From assembly GCF_001187435.1 (NCBI RefSeq), contig NZ_LFXA01000002.1, positions 1,178,001 to 1,242,000 on the forward strand: DNA of 64,000 nt. Reading direction: 5' to 3'. Source of the DNA: Streptomyces caatingaensis (lineage in GTDB: Bacteria > Actinomycetota > Actinomycetes > Streptomycetales > Streptomycetaceae). The notes under the pieces were generated by a model. It did no database searches. It was not told the origin of the DNA and worked only from the letters and a program-made list of their open reading frames with translations. This document shows, one piece after another, positions 17,551 to 27,000 of the stretch (the stretch's first letter is position 1; the number at the start of each line of letters is the position of its first letter). The position numbers and the translations under genes are program-made.

Positions 17551-18648
17551 TCACCGCACCCGGTACGCCTCCGCCCGGTCCGGCCGCAGCGTCAGCCCGT
17601 GCCCCGGCGCCCCGTCCGCCCCCGGCCGCACCGCGCCGCCCGAGGGGTCGAGCGTCCCGTCGAACAGCAGCCGCTCGACGCGCACGTGGTCGTGGAACCA
17701 CTCCGCGTGGCGGAAGTTGGGGACGGCCGCCGCGACGTGGGCGTGGGCGTGCGGGGCGCAGTGGGCCGACAGGTCCAGCCCGTGCGCCTCCGCCACCGCG
17801 GCGGCGCGGAGCCAGACCGTCGGCCCGCCGCAGCGGGTGATGTCGGCCTGGAGGCAGTCGACGGAGCCGGCGGCCAGCATGCGGCCGAAGTAGGGGAGGG
17901 TGTAGCCGTATTCGCCGGCGGTCACGTCCATGGCGACGGCGGCGCGGACGAGGGCCAGGCCGGGCAGGTCGTCGGAGGAGACGGGCTCCTCGAACCAGGT
18001 GACGCCGTGGTCGTCGAGGTGCCGGGCGACCCGCACGGCCTGCTTGGCGCCGTAGGCGCCGTTGGCGTCGGCGTACAGCTCCACCGAGGGGCCGACGGCC
18101 CGCCGGGCCCGCGCGACGCGGTGCCGGTCGCGCTCCTCCGCCCGCCCCCACCGCTCCCCGATCTTGATCTTGACGCGGGGGATCCCCGACTCCTCGGCCC
18201 AGCCCCGCAGTTGGGCGTCCAGCCGCTCGTCGTCGTACGTCGTGAAGCCCCCGCTGCCGTAGACGGGGACCTCCGCGCGGCAGGCGCCCAGCAGCTGGAC
18301 GAGGGGGAGGTTCAGCAGGCGGGCCTTGAGGTCCCACAGGGCGAGGTCCACGGCCGAGATCGCGCCCGCGACCAGGCCCGGCCGGCCGGTGTTGCGCACC
18401 GCCCGGGCCATCGCGTCGTGCGCCGCCGGGACGTCGAGCGCGTCACGGCCGGTCAGCAGCGGGGCGAGCTCGCCGGCCACGACGTCCGCCGCGGCGGGCG
18501 CGCCGTACGTCCAGCCGAGGCCGCGGACGGAGCCCGAACGGACCGTCGCCAGCACCAGATCGGTCGCGTTCCACGACAGCGTCCCGTCCGCCTCCGGCCC
18601 GTCCGTGGGAACGGTGTAGACGGCGGTGGTGACGCTGTCGATCGTCAC
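17551..18648 (-). CDS. Enolase-superfamily (mandelate racemase/muconate lactonising) enzyme
   Basis: A 365-residue acid-sugar dehydratase or racemase-type enzyme. After the N-terminal capping domain, the barrel carries the base motif VKIKIGERW (KXK, first metal-side catalytic lysine), metal ligands in YADANGAYG (Asp), WFEEPVSSDD (Glu) and TAGEYGYT (Glu), and a C-terminal SAHCAPHAHAHV segment with histidines. This residue set is typical of the muconate-lactonising/mandelate-racemase branch. The GTG overlaps the stop of the GMC oxidoreductase gene (GTGA). Coupling suggests that the GMC enzyme oxidises a sugar or polyol to an acid that this enzyme dehydrates or epimerises; that is inference. Confidence 0.9.
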   Translation of the reverse strand: MTIDSVTTAVYTVPTDGPEADGTLSWNATDLVLATVRSGSVRGLGWTYGAPAAADVVAGELAPLLTGRDALDVPAAHDAMARAVRNTGRPGLVAGAISAVDLALWDLKARLLNLPLVQLLGACRAEVPVYGSGGFTTYDDERLDAQLRGWAEESGIPRVKIKIGERWGRAEERDRHRVARARRAVGPSVELYADANGAYGAKQAVRVARHLDDHGVTWFEEPVSSDDLPGLALVRAAVAMDVTAGEYGYTLPYFGRMLAAGSVDCLQADITRCGGPTVWLRAAAVAEAHGLDLSAHCAPHAHAHVAAAVPNFRHAEWFHDHVRVERLLFDGTLDPSGGAVRPGADGAPGHGLTLRPDRAEAYRVR

Positions 18649-21041
18649 GAGGCACCCCCGGAGGCGCCCGCGGCCGCCAGCCGCTCCGCCGCCCGGTCGA
18701 CGAGCGCCATGATGGTCAGCGCCGGATTGGCGCTGCCCTGCGTCGGCAGCACGCTGCCGTCCGTGATGAGCAGGTTCCGTACGGCGAAGGTCCGCAAGTC
18801 GGCGTCCACCACGCCGTGTTCGGGATCGCGGGCCATCCGGCAGCCGCCCACCAGATGCGCGTACCGGTCGATCGTCATCACCTCGCTCGCCCCGGCCGCC
18901 CGCAGGATGTCCTGCATCACCGCCTCCGCCGCCCGGATGAGCCGCCGGTCGTTGTCGCACTGGCTGTAGGTGAAGCGCGCGACCGGCAGGCCGTAGCGGT
19001 CCTTCTCGTCCGCCAGCGTCACCCTGTTCCCCGGCAGCGGCAGCAGCTCGCACAGCGCGCCCAGCGTCGCCCAGTGCACGTAGTCCTCCATGTAGCGGCG
19101 CAGGTCCTCGCCCCAGTGGCCCTGGGCCGCCACGTGCTCGGCCCAGGTGATCGGCAGCGGGGAGACGTTCTGGACGGAGAAGCCGCGCACGAACGGCCGG
19201 GACGGGTCCGTCTCGTAGAACTGCTCGCTGGTCACCTCCGGCGGCGGCGCCTTGTACTGCCGCACCTCCTCGGTGAACCGGCCGGAGACCTGCGGCGCGC
19301 CCTGCACCATCACGTAACGGCCCACCAGGTCGTGGTCGTTGCACAGCCCGTCGGGGAAGCGGCGGCTGGTGGAGTTCAGCAGCAGCCGCGGCGTCTCGAT
19401 CGAATAGCCCGCGACCGCCACCACCTTGGCGCGCTGGAAGCGCTCCCTGCCGTGGCGCACGTACCGCACCCCCGTCGCCCGCCGCCCCCGCGCGTCCAGC
19501 TCGATGCCCGTCACCATCGACTCCGCCCGGATCTCCGCGCCGTGCGCCAGCGCGTCCGGCACATGTGTGATCAGCGTGGACGCCTTCGCGTTGACCTTGC
19601 AGCCCTGCAGGCAGAAGCCCCGGTAGACGCAGTGCGGACGGTTGCCGAACCGCCCGTTGGTGATCGCGACCGGCCCCACCCGCGCCTCGATCCCCAGCGC
19701 CGCGGCGCCCCGCAGGAACACCTCGCCGTTGCCCCCGACGGGATGCGGCGCGTGCGGGTACGCGTGCGGATCTCCCCAGGGCCAGAACTGCCCGGCCACC
19801 GGCAGCTCCTGCTCGATCCGCTCGTAGTACGGCCGCAGCTCCCCGTACGACAGCGGCCAGTCGGCCCCGACGCCGTCCTCGGAGTACGTACGGAAGTCGG
19901 ACGGGTGGAAGCGCGGGGTGTAGCCGGCGAAGTGCACGGTCGAACCCCCCACACCCCGGCCCGAGTTGTTCGCCCCCAGCGGCACCGGGTCCGCCCCGTC
20001 GATGACCCGCGGATCGGTCCAGTACAGATGGTGCGAGGCGGCCTCGTCGCTGACCCAGTCGCTGTCCGGATCCCAGAAGGGGCCCGCCTCCAGGCAGACG
20101 ACCGACCAGCCGTGCCGGCTCATGCGCTGCGCCAGCGTCGCCCCGCCCGCGCCGCACCCGACGACCACCAGATCCACCTCGTCCGCGTCGGAGAAGCGGC
20201 GCATCGACTCCCGCAGGGCGTGGTCGAAGCGGCGCTGGTCGCGGGGGAGCAGCCAGGCCGACGCGTTGCGCTCCCGGATCCGCCGCGGGGAGGCGGCGGT
20301 GCGCCGCAGCGTGCCGGCGGCCGCGCGGGCGAGGGCGGCCGGGCGCGGCGGCCGGGCCGGCCGCCGCCGGGGAGGCGGCGCGCCGTGCGCCGGCTCGCCC
20401 GGCGTCGGGTCACCGGTCACCGGCTCGGCGTCCCGGGCCTCCCACGGCTCGCGCCGGTCGAGCCCCAGCCGGAGGTAGCCGCGCGGGTAGGCCGGGCCGC
20501 CGAAGCCGATCTCGTTCCAGGCCCACGGGTGGGAGTAGAAGGCCGTGGTCACGTACCGGGTCCACAGCCCCCACACGTGGGAGGCGGGCATGCCGTGCCA
20601 GGGGCCCGTGCCCGTGGTGCGCACCGCCTCCACCAGCGTGGCCCGGTGCTCGCGCGGCAGCTCCGCGAAGCCGGTCCCGTAGCGCCCGCACGCGTCGGCG
20701 TCGAGGCCGTGCAGCGAGCGCCGCCACGCCTCGTCGTCCTCGGGCATGTCCGCGAACCGCCACCCGTCCGTCTGCCGCTCGGCCAGCCGCGCGTCGATCA
20801 TCTCCAGCACCGGCACCCTGGGGTCGTCCCACTGGGCCAGCAGGTGGTCGAAGAGCGGGGCCGCGACGGCCTCCTCGGCGAGGGTGAAGAAGCGCAGTTC
20901 CGGCTGGCGGGCGGTGCGGGCGTGCACCACCGCCGAGGTCGTCGCGTCCCAGACGCCCGCCTGCGCGAGGACGTCGAAGCCGGGGAAGCGGGACGGGCGC
21001 CGCCCCGGCGTCGGGCCGTCGGGCCCTGCCCGGCGTGCCAC
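18645..21041 (-). CDS. GMC-family oxidoreductase fused to a gluconate-2-dehydrogenase subunit-3-like domain
   Basis: A 798-residue fusion. Residues about 40-200 resemble the small subunit 3 of membrane sugar dehydrogenases (VPVLEMIDARLAERQTD, FYSHPWAWNEIGFGG). Residues 200-265 are a Pro/Arg linker, and 285-798 are a flavin (GMC) oxidoreductase with VVVGCGAGGATLAQRM (FAD site, 295-300), GRGVGGSTVHFAGY and near the end GGCRMARDPEHGVVD and GSANPALTIMALVDRA. In many bacteria the two parts are separate proteins. The start is a GTG 3 bases after the upstream stop. The GMC part would oxidise a sugar alcohol or aldose; the location is uncertain because no signal peptide is visible. Confidence 0.9.
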   Translation of the reverse strand: MARRAGPDGPTPGRRPSRFPGFDVLAQAGVWDATTSAVVHARTARQPELRFFTLAEEAVAAPLFDHLLAQWDDPRVPVLEMIDARLAERQTDGWRFADMPEDDEAWRRSLHGLDADACGRYGTGFAELPREHRATLVEAVRTTGTGPWHGMPASHVWGLWTRYVTTAFYSHPWAWNEIGFGGPAYPRGYLRLGLDRREPWEARDAEPVTGDPTPGEPAHGAPPPRRRPARPPRPAALARAAAGTLRRTAASPRRIRERNASAWLLPRDQRRFDHALRESMRRFSDADEVDLVVVGCGAGGATLAQRMSRHGWSVVCLEAGPFWDPDSDWVSDEAASHHLYWTDPRVIDGADPVPLGANNSGRGVGGSTVHFAGYTPRFHPSDFRTYSEDGVGADWPLSYGELRPYYERIEQELPVAGQFWPWGDPHAYPHAPHPVGGNGEVFLRGAAALGIEARVGPVAITNGRFGNRPHCVYRGFCLQGCKVNAKASTLITHVPDALAHGAEIRAESMVTGIELDARGRRATGVRYVRHGRERFQRAKVVAVAGYSIETPRLLLNSTSRRFPDGLCNDHDLVGRYVMVQGAPQVSGRFTEEVRQYKAPPPEVTSEQFYETDPSRPFVRGFSVQNVSPLPITWAEHVAAQGHWGEDLRRYMEDYVHWATLGALCELLPLPGNRVTLADEKDRYGLPVARFTYSQCDNDRRLIRAAEAVMQDILRAAGASEVMTIDRYAHLVGGCRMARDPEHGVVDADLRTFAVRNLLITDGSVLPTQGSANPALTIMALVDRAAERLAAAGASGGAS

Positions 21042-21044
21042 GGC

Positions 21045-21497
21045 TCACCGCTCCCGGCGCAGCAGCGCGGCCACCAGCCCCATGCCGCCGACCATGGTCA
21101 GCAGCAGCGGGGCGAACAGCGGCGGGCCCATCTCGATGTTGTAGCGGGCCAGCGCCCAGCCGCCCGGCTTCTGGGCGATGCCGCGCACGTGCAGGTAGGT
21201 GCCCTGGAGGCCGTTGGCGGCGATGGCCGCCGACGCGAGCGGCAGCGCGGTCGCGGCCATCCGCTCGCTGGCGAACCCGGCGACGCCGGCGGCCGCGCCG
21301 ACCGGCCCCAGCACCACCGGCCACCACATGACGCGGTTGCCGAAGCTCGCCCGGTCGTGCTCCAGGAAGATCTCCGCCGCCGTGATCACCGAGCCGGCCG
21401 CGGTGATCAGGGACAGCGACCGTTCGAACCGGCCGCGGCGGACGTTGCGCAGCAGCCGGCCCGGTGCGAACGGACCGCCCCCGCGCCGCACGCGCAT
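21045..21497 (-). CDS. Small membrane protein linked to the GMC oxidoreductase
   Basis: A 150-residue protein with about four hydrophobic segments (LSLITAAGSVITAAEIFL, VMWWPVVLGPVGAAAGVAGF, MAATALPLASAAIAANGL and PLFAPLLLTMVGGMGLVAAL) and a basic N-terminus. The ATG at 21497 is preferred because GGAAGGG is 9 bases upstream; a GTG at 21503 overlapping the upstream stop is possible. It lies between the TPP-enzyme and GMC genes with almost no spacing. It may be the membrane partner that passes electrons from the GMC enzyme or anchors it; no haem-binding cysteine pairs are seen. Function unassigned. Confidence 0.8.
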   Translation of the reverse strand: MRVRRGGGPFAPGRLLRNVRRGRFERSLSLITAAGSVITAAEIFLEHDRASFGNRVMWWPVVLGPVGAAAGVAGFASERMAATALPLASAAIAANGLQGTYLHVRGIAQKPGGWALARYNIEMGPPLFAPLLLTMVGGMGLVAALLRRER

Positions 21498-21499
21498 CC

Positions 21500-23320
21500 T
21501 CACCGGCCCTTCCCCCCACCGGACTTGTGGTGCCGGGGGCCGCCCGGCAGCATTTCCTGGATCTTCGCCTTGAATCCCTGGCGCACCATGGCGGCCCGGT
21601 CGCTGTCGCCCTTGAGGACCGCCGAGGTCGCCGCCTCGATCTGGTCCAGGCTCGCGTGCGGCGGGATCGGCGGGACGGCCGGGTCGGTGCGGAAGTCGAG
21701 GACGAACGGCCGGTCGGCGGCCAGCGCCTGCGCCCACGCCTTGACCACGTCGTCGTGCTTCTCGACCCGGACGCCGTCGAGGCCGAAGGAGCGGGCCACG
21801 TCCGCGTACGGCACGTCGGGGATCTCCTGCGACGGCAGGAACTGGGGCGCGCCGGACATGGCCCGCATCTCCCAGGTCACCTGGTTGAGGTCGCGGTTGT
21901 TGAGGACGGCGACGACGAGGCGCGGGTCCTGCCACTCCCGGTAGTACTTGGCCGCCGTGATCAGCTCCGCCATGCCGTTCATCTGCATCGCGCCGTCGCC
22001 CACCAGCGCGATCGCCGGCCGCTCCGGGTGCGCGAACTTGGCGCCGATGGCGTACGGGACGCCGGGGCCCATCGTCGCCAGCGTGCCCGACAGCGAGCCG
22101 CGCATCGTCCCGCGCAGCCGCAGGTGCCGCGCGTACCAGTTGGCCGACGAACCGGAGTCCGCCGTCACGACCGCGTCCGCGGGCAGCAGCGGGTCCAGGG
22201 CGTGGATCACGTACTCGGGGTTGAGGGGCTCGGCCCCCACCGCCGCGCGCCGCTCCATGACCTCCCACCAGCGGGCCACGTTCTTCTCGATGCCGGCCCG
22301 CCAGTCGCCGTGCTCCTTCGGCTTCAGCCGCGGCAGCAGCCGCGCCAGCGTCTCCTTGGCGTCCCCGACGAGGTTGACCTCGAACGGGTAGCGCAGCCCC
22401 ACCATGAACGGGTCGATGTCGATCTGCACCGCCCGCGCCTGCCCGAACTCCGGCATGAACTGGGTGTACGGGAAGCTCGACCCGATCACCACCAGCGTGT
22501 CGCAGTCCCGCATCATCTCGTACGAGGGCCGGGTGCCCAACAGGCCGATGGCGCCGGTCACATACGGCAGGTCGTCCGGCAACGCGTCCTTGCCGAGCAG
22601 GGCCTTGGCCACGCCCGCGCCGACCTGGTCGGCCAGCCGCTCGACCTCGGCGCGCGCCGCGCGGGCGCCCTGCCCGATCAGCACCGCGACCTTCTTGCCC
22701 TCGTTGACGACCTCCGCCGCCCGCGCGATCTCCTCGTCCGCCGGCACCGGCGCGTACACCGGGGCGCCCAGGCTGGAGGGGACCATCTTGAACGCGTGCT
22801 GCGGCGGCGTGTAGTCCAGCTCCTGGACGTCCGCCGGAATGACCAGCGCGGTGACCGTGCGGCGTGCCACGGCGGTGCGCAGCGCGCGGTCCAGGACGTT
22901 GGGGAGCTGCTCGGGAACGGTCACCATCTCGCAGAAGTCGGCGGCGACGTCCTTGAACAGGCTGAGCAGATCGACCTCCTGCTGGTACGAGCCGCCCATC
23001 GCGCTGCGGTTCGTCTGGCCGACGATCGCCACCACCGGTACGTGGTCGAGCTTGGCGTCGTAGAGGCCGTTGAGGAGATGGATCGCGCCCGGGCCGGACG
23101 TGGCCGCGCACACCCCCACCCTGCCGGAGAACTTCGCGTAGCCCACCGCCTCGAAGGCGGCCATCTCCTCGTGCCGTGCCTGGATGAACCGCGGGTTGTC
23201 GTCGGCCCGCCCCCAGGCGGCGAGCAGGCCGTTGATGCCGTCGCCCGGATAGGCGAACACCCGCTCGACGCCCCACTCGCGCAGGCGCTGCAGGAGATGG
23301 TCGGACACCTTGGCGGACAT
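21500..23320 (-). CDS. Thiamine-diphosphate enzyme, pyruvate oxidase / acetolactate synthase type
   Basis: A 606-residue TPP-dependent flavoprotein-like enzyme. The cofactor-activating glutamate is in ARHEEMAAFEA, the N-terminal segment is ERVFAYPGDGINGLLAAW, and the TPP motif is GDGAMQMNG followed by NNRDL about 26 residues later. Overall architecture (three domains) matches PoxB-type pyruvate oxidases; it could also be an acetolactate-synthase-like or oxalyl-CoA-type enzyme. The tail is basic (HHKSGGGKGR). The ATG at 23320 follows AAGGGAGAA. The first gene of the operon that continues through the membrane protein, GMC and enolase-family genes. Likely peripheral membrane if PoxB-like. Confidence 0.9.
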   Translation of the reverse strand: MSAKVSDHLLQRLREWGVERVFAYPGDGINGLLAAWGRADDNPRFIQARHEEMAAFEAVGYAKFSGRVGVCAATSGPGAIHLLNGLYDAKLDHVPVVAIVGQTNRSAMGGSYQQEVDLLSLFKDVAADFCEMVTVPEQLPNVLDRALRTAVARRTVTALVIPADVQELDYTPPQHAFKMVPSSLGAPVYAPVPADEEIARAAEVVNEGKKVAVLIGQGARAARAEVERLADQVGAGVAKALLGKDALPDDLPYVTGAIGLLGTRPSYEMMRDCDTLVVIGSSFPYTQFMPEFGQARAVQIDIDPFMVGLRYPFEVNLVGDAKETLARLLPRLKPKEHGDWRAGIEKNVARWWEVMERRAAVGAEPLNPEYVIHALDPLLPADAVVTADSGSSANWYARHLRLRGTMRGSLSGTLATMGPGVPYAIGAKFAHPERPAIALVGDGAMQMNGMAELITAAKYYREWQDPRLVVAVLNNRDLNQVTWEMRAMSGAPQFLPSQEIPDVPYADVARSFGLDGVRVEKHDDVVKAWAQALAADRPFVLDFRTDPAVPPIPPHASLDQIEAATSAVLKGDSDRAAMVRQGFKAKIQEMLPGGPRHHKSGGGKGR

Positions 23321-23438
23321 GGTTCTCCCTTCGCGTGAACGGCGGAACGGGGACCGGGGCACGTGCCGTACGGCTACGCGTGGCCCGAACGGGCCGGGGC
23401 AAACCCGCCGTGCCCGGATCCCCCGCCCGGTGCCCGGA

Positions 23439-23765
23439 TCAGTCGCGGCCCAGGGCCCGCTTCAGCTCGTCCTTGGTCATGTGGGAGCGGCCCTCCACGT
23501 TCTTCTGCCGCGCCTCGTTGTAGAGCTGGTCCCGGGTCGGGCCGCCGGAGCCGGAGTGCGAGCGCCGCCCGCCGCGCCGGGAGGACGGCATGTCCTGCTT
23601 CGAGGTGCGGCTGGCGGTCTTCGACTCGCCCGTGCGCGCCCGCTCCTTGTTGACCGTACGGGCCGCGATCTCCTCGGCCCGCCGCTCGCTCTCGCCGCGG
23701 TCGAGGGCGCTGTCCTTGATGTGCTCGTACTGGCGCTCCCGCTTGGGACTGGATCCCCTGGGCAT
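23439..23765 (-). CDS. Small basic hydrophilic protein ('plasmid stabilisation'-like)
   Basis: A 108-residue very charged protein. The N-terminal part (SSPKRERQYEHIKDSALDRG) is followed by an Arg/Glu/Ser-rich middle and a C-terminal segment DQLYNEARQKNVEGRSHMTK resembling Rho-N/SAP-like helix pairs. The ATG at 23765 follows GGAGGAGAG. Homologues in Streptomyces are often labelled plasmid stabilisation protein without experimental basis. It may bind nucleic acid. It lies 118 bases upstream of the TPP-enzyme start, probably as its own unit. Confidence 0.8.
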   Translation of the reverse strand: MPRGSSPKRERQYEHIKDSALDRGESERRAEEIAARTVNKERARTGESKTASRTSKQDMPSSRRGGRRSHSGSGGPTRDQLYNEARQKNVEGRSHMTKDELKRALGRD

Positions 23766-23845
23766 GGCTCTCTCCTCCGTCCGGGGTACTGCGCTCACCG
23801 TGACACCGGGACCGGACCGCCGCAGGGTGGGAGCCGCCGATCGGG

Positions 23846-25620
23846 TCAGCCGCCCGGCCACAGGACCAGGCCCGCCAGCAGCCCGATCCCCGCCGCCGTC
23901 CACGCGACGTAGTCGCCGACGTGGCCCGAGTGCAGCCGGCGCAGCGGCGCGAGCGGGAGGGCGCGCGGCAGGACGCCGCGCACCGCCGCCGCGGCCAGGC
24001 CCGCGGCGAGCGCCGCGGACAGCAGCCCCAGCCCCGCCCCGGACCACGACCACCACGCCTCCGTCCCCGGACGCGCGACGGCCCGGCCGTCCAGGGCGGC
24101 GGCCGCGTAGCCCGCGTGGTCGGTGAACGCCCGCGCGGCACCGTCCGCGCCCCGGGCGAGCGCGGGGACCGAGCCCGCCGCGAGACAGCCCGCCAGCAGC
24201 AGCACCGCCACCGTCACCATGGGCCGCGGCGGGCGGCGCACCGGCCGCTCCGTCTCCGGCTCCTCGTCGCCCCGGGTCTCCGGTTCCGACGTACCGGGCG
24301 CCTGCCCCGCCCCCAGGAAGACATGCGCCGCGACCCGCAGCACCGCCCCGCCCGTCACCGCCGACACCGCCACGAACAGCGGGGGAACCAGCCGGACTCC
24401 TCCTCCGCGAGGGCCTTGCCCAGGCCCGTGCCGAACGGCGGCAGCCCCGCCAGCGCCAGCCCGCCCGCGGCGAAGAGCAGCCCGACGGCCGCCGTGTCCC
24501 GCGCCCGGCCGTGCAGCGCGCACTCGTCCACGCTGCCGTGCCGGTCCAGCAGCACCCCGGCGCAGGCGAACAGCGCGCCCTTCGCGCCCGCGTGCCCCAG
24601 CACGTACAGGCACACCGCCGCCGCGCCCTCCGGCGTCCCCGAGGCCAGCGCCACGAGGAACAGGCCGACGTGGCCCACCGTCGAGAAGGCCAGCAGCCGC
24701 TTGATGTGCCGCTGCTGCCAGCACATCGCCGCCCCGGCCAGCGCGGTCACCACCCCCAGGACGAGCAGCGCCCGGCGCACGTCCTCCACCGGCACGCCGC
24801 CGGGCCCGCCGAACACCGTCACGCGCACCCGCGCCGCCCCGTACACCCCCAGCTCGACCATCACCCCCGACAGCAGCACGCACACCGGCGTCGGGGCGAC
24901 CGCGTGCGCGTCCGGCAGCCAGAAGTGGAACGGCACCGCCGCCGCCTTCACCAGCAGCCCCGTCAGCACCAGGACGAACGCGGCCACCACGAGCGCGTCC
25001 CGGCGCGGCGCCGCGTCCAGTTCCCGGCCCACCTGCGCCATGCCCAGCTCGCCCGTGCGCGCGTACAGCAGCCCGATGCCCAGCAACGAGGCGTATCCGC
25101 CGAGGGAGTTGACGAAGCCGAACGCCAGGGCGCCCTGCACGGGCCGGGGTTCCTCGACCCGGTAGCCGGTCAGCGCGTACCCGACGACGCCCATCAGCTC
25201 GAAGAACACGAACGCGTCGAAGAGGTCCCCGGTGAGCGCGAAGCCGCACATCCCCGCCTGGAAGAGCAGGACCAGCGCCGGGTAGGCGCCCGCGTGGCCG
25301 TGCGGCGGCTCGTCGAAGTACCGCCAGGAGTAGACGAGTACGGCCGTCACCAGCAGAGAGGTCAGCGCCGCCAGCCCCAGGCCCACCGGGTCGCCGACCA
25401 GCACGATGCCCACGCTGTGCCCGTGCCGCGGCGTCCAGCCGCCCACCCAGGTGACCGCCGTGCCGTCGGCGAGCAGCCACGCCGACAGCGCGGCGGAGAC
25501 GGCCGCGCAGCCGCACCCCACGCTCTCCGCCACGGCCCGCGCCATGTGCCGGCCCAGCCCCACCAGCACGGCCGCGCCGCACAGCGGCACCGCCACGGCC
25601 AACGGCAGCAGGCGCTCCAC
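23846..25620 (-). pseudogene. mrpD: Mrp antiporter subunit D-like (NuoM/NuoN-type) with a one-base frameshift
   Basis: Reading from GTG 25620 gives an NADH-dehydrogenase-like ion channel subunit with about 14 helices ([60 protein letters not shown], the lysine helix HAGAKGALF) up to AEEESGW. There the frame is lost and a stop follows at 24355. Restoring one C in the C5 run at 24381-24385 continues the family sequence as [18 protein letters not shown] to a stop at 23846, for about 591 residues. The gene is thus intact except for one missing base, either an assembly error or a real slippage mutation. Last gene of the antiporter operon. Confidence 0.88.
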
Positions 25621-25625
25621 CGCGC

Positions 25626-25970
25626 TCAGCCCCTCAGCTCGAACAGCTCGTCGGGATCGACGGTCCCGTGCCGCTTGGCGGTCTGCACCACCAGCGCGAG
25701 CAGCAGCGCCGTCACCGTCGCCCCCACCACCACGTCCGTCAGCGCCAGCGCCTGCACGACCGGATCGACCACCCTCACCCCGGGCTTGACGTCGGAGAAG
25801 ACGGGCGCGGTGCCGCCCCGGCGGTAGCCCACGGCCAGCAGCAGCACATAGGTCGAGGACTGGGCGACCGACAGACAGCCCACCGCGTGCACCAGGTCGC
25901 GGCTGGTGGCCAGGCCGTACAGCCCGGCCAGGAAGATCCACCCCGCGATCGCGTAGGGCAGCACGCTCAC
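25626..25970 (-). CDS. mrpC: Mrp antiporter subunit C-like (NuoK-like)
   Basis: A 114-residue membrane protein with three hydrophobic helices: [35 protein letters not shown] and [20 protein letters not shown]. The pattern [10 protein letters not shown] near the last helix is characteristic of MrpC/MnhC and NuoK. The GTG start overlaps the stop of the subunit-B gene (GTGA) and the gene is followed 5 bases later by mrpD. It is part of the proton-translocating channel stack. Confidence 0.9.
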   Translation of the reverse strand: MSVLPYAIAGWIFLAGLYGLATSRDLVHAVGCLSVAQSSTYVLLLAVGYRRGGTAPVFSDVKPGVRVVDPVVQALALTDVVVGATVTALLLALVVQTAKRHGTVDPDELFELRG

Positions 25971-26707
25971 TCCCGCTCCCCTCCTCCTTCGATCTCCAGC
26001 GCCTGGCGCAGGAAATGGGCGAGCAGGACGACGACGGCCGACGAAACCTCCAGCCCGACGGCCGCGTTGAGCAGCGGCACCGTGCCGCCCGAGGCCAGCG
26101 TGCCGAACGTGCCGTACGGCAGCACATTGGCCAAGTACGCCGCCCCGGCCAGCAGTCCGCCCGCGCCCAGCAGGACGTACGCCGCCTCGCCCGCCGCGTC
26201 GCCGATCTCGTAGAGCCCGACGGGCCGGACGCGTTCCAGCGCCCGGTAGTCCACGGCCACGTACAGCAGGTGGAAGGCGGTGGCCACGACGACCCCGCCC
26301 TGGAAGCCGCCGCCCGGGCTCAACTGCCCGTGCGCGATCACGTACAGCCCCGTCAGCAGCGTCACCGGCAGCGCGGCGAGCCCGTAGCGGCGCAGCGCCG
26401 GCGGCACGGACGCGGGCTCCGGTGCCTCGCGGTGCTCGCCCCGGGTCTGCCGCAGCAGGACGACCGTGCCCAGCACCGCGGAGAACAGGATCGTCTCCTC
26501 GCCGAGGGTGTCGAAGGCCCGTTGGTCGAAGTTGACGGCGGAGACGGTGTTCGCCGTGTGCCGTGCCAGGGACGCCTCGACCGCCCGGTCGCCGTACGGG
26601 TGCCGGGCGCCGCCGAAGGCCGGCAGCTCCAGGAACGCGGCCGCCAGCAGCGCCGCCGTCGCGAGGAGGCCGGCGGCCAGGACGCCCAGCCGGAGGCGGC
26701 GGCTCAT
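25967..26707 (-). CDS. mrpB: Mrp antiporter subunit B-like
   Basis: A 246-residue membrane protein. The N-terminal part contains the MrpA-C/MrpB bridging region with [19 protein letters not shown], the conserved sequence that follows the truncated MrpA in other operons. The C-terminal part is MnhB proper: [20 protein letters not shown] (the [12 protein letters not shown] signature). It thus looks like a natural fusion of the MrpA C-terminal MbhE-like segment with MrpB. ATG overlaps the upstream stop (ATGA). Confidence 0.9.
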   Translation of the reverse strand: MSRRLRLGVLAAGLLATAALLAAAFLELPAFGGARHPYGDRAVEASLARHTANTVSAVNFDQRAFDTLGEETILFSAVLGTVVLLRQTRGEHREAPEPASVPPALRRYGLAALPVTLLTGLYVIAHGQLSPGGGFQGGVVVATAFHLLYVAVDYRALERVRPVGLYEIGDAAGEAAYVLLGAGGLLAGAAYLANVLPYGTFGTLASGGTVPLLNAAVGLEVSSAVVVLLAHFLRQALEIEGGGERE

Positions 26708-27000
26708 CGCCGCCTCTTCCCGCCCCCGCTGCCCGGCCCGCTCCCCGCCCCCTTCTCCGTCCGGCGGACCTTGCGCACCTTGCGCACCGTCAGCAGGATC
26801 ATCAGCGGGGTGAGGGCCGAACCGACCCCCAGCTGGGAGAGCCCGACGTCGGGCGCCTGGAGCACCGTGAACGCCACCGCCAGCCCCAGGCCGAGCAGCG
26901 ACAGGACGACGGCCTGCCGGGCCGGGTCCCGGTTGAACACCGCGGCGGTCGCCGCCGCCGCGACGAACAGCAGCGAGGCGGTGACGAGGACGTCATCCAC
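26704..27000 (-). CDS. DUF4040-type subunit (MrpA C-terminal / MbhD-like)
   Basis: A 98-residue protein with three hydrophobic helices: VLVTASLLFVAAAATAAVF, QAVVLSLLGLGLAVAFTVLQ and SALTPLMILLTV. The APDVGLSQLGVGSALTPLMI motif is typical of DUF4040, which in larger MrpA proteins is the domain after the NuoL-like channel. Here it is a free-standing gene, as in hydrogenase-type complexes. GTG start at 27000, overlapping the previous gene by 8 bases. The C-terminal tail is basic and Gly-rich. Confidence 0.88.
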   Translation of the reverse strand: MDDVLVTASLLFVAAAATAAVFNRDPARQAVVLSLLGLGLAVAFTVLQAPDVGLSQLGVGSALTPLMILLTVRKVRKVRRTEKGAGSGPGSGGGKRRR

